NCBI RefSeq assembly: GCF_002775205.1
Contig: NC_036461.1
Span: 15,537,015 to 15,601,014, forward strand
From: Xiphophorus maculatus
Lineage: Eukaryota > Chordata > Actinopteri > Cyprinodontiformes > Poeciliidae
Length of the DNA: 64,000 nt
Direction: 5' to 3'
Positions within the stretch are counted from its first letter, which is position 1. Every line of letters starts with the position of its first letter. The notes under the pieces were generated by a model, which was given only the letters and a program-made list of their open reading frames with translations, had not been told where the DNA came from and did not search any database. Made by a program: the position numbers and the translations under genes. Below, in pieces: positions 63,968-64,000 of this stretch.

Positions 63968-64000
63968 GTGTGTTCATTCCTTACAATCAAATTTAAACAT

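Overview
The window is nuclear DNA of a vertebrate, most likely a teleost fish. It holds seven spliced protein-coding genes that I recognise by protein similarity from memory. Introns are mostly short, intergenic DNA is AT-rich, and decayed Tc1-like transposons typical of fish sit in many introns. I see no CRISPR array, operon, rRNA, free tRNA gene or viral gene.

Layout. 1944-2049 (-): first coding exon of ralgapa1, which continues off the left edge. 3264-5066 (+): brms1l, a Sin3/HDAC co-repressor subunit, with an 81-base AT-AC (U12-type) intron and a short, non-canonical C-terminus. 8094-28117 (-): mia2/ctage5, 28 coding exons, about 2356 residues, with an internal first exon (19452-19553) for the short cTAGE5 form. 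29435-31943 (+): gemin2. 33249-38158 (-): pnn (pinin). 38734-45980 (+): spata7. 51078 to the right edge (+): ptpn21, whose first 15 coding exons (1020 residues) are here; the catalytic Cys loop lies outside. I joined exons by hand from GT-AG (once AT-AC) sites. The coding lengths of the five complete genes each sum to a multiple of three, which supports the models.

Gene arrangement. ralgapa1/brms1l, mia2/gemin2 and pnn/spata7 are head-to-head pairs with likely shared promoters (ZNF143-like, YY1-like and RFX X-box-like motifs are visible). brms1l/mia2 and gemin2/pnn are tail-to-tail. spata7 and ptpn21 are in tandem. Compared with the human order as I recall it, the window joins three blocks that lie apart on chromosome 14q. 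The genes do not form one pathway: mia2 serves ER export of large cargo, gemin2 and pnn serve RNA splicing, spata7 the photoreceptor cilium, ptpn21 the cortical cytoskeleton and signalling, and brms1l chromatin repression.

Mobile DNA. One Tc1/mariner element (48130-49862) is structurally complete, with TA flanks, long inverted repeats and an uninterrupted DD34E transposase. At least nine fragments of another, much decayed Tc1 family lie in introns and intergenic DNA. One tRNA-derived SINE (51594-51787) is flanked by a perfect 16-base target duplication.

I did not find an undescribed biological system. The points most worth a second look are the U12 intron and altered tail of brms1l, the alternating repeat array in mia2, the intact transposon, and the UG-repeat splice acceptor in ptpn21.
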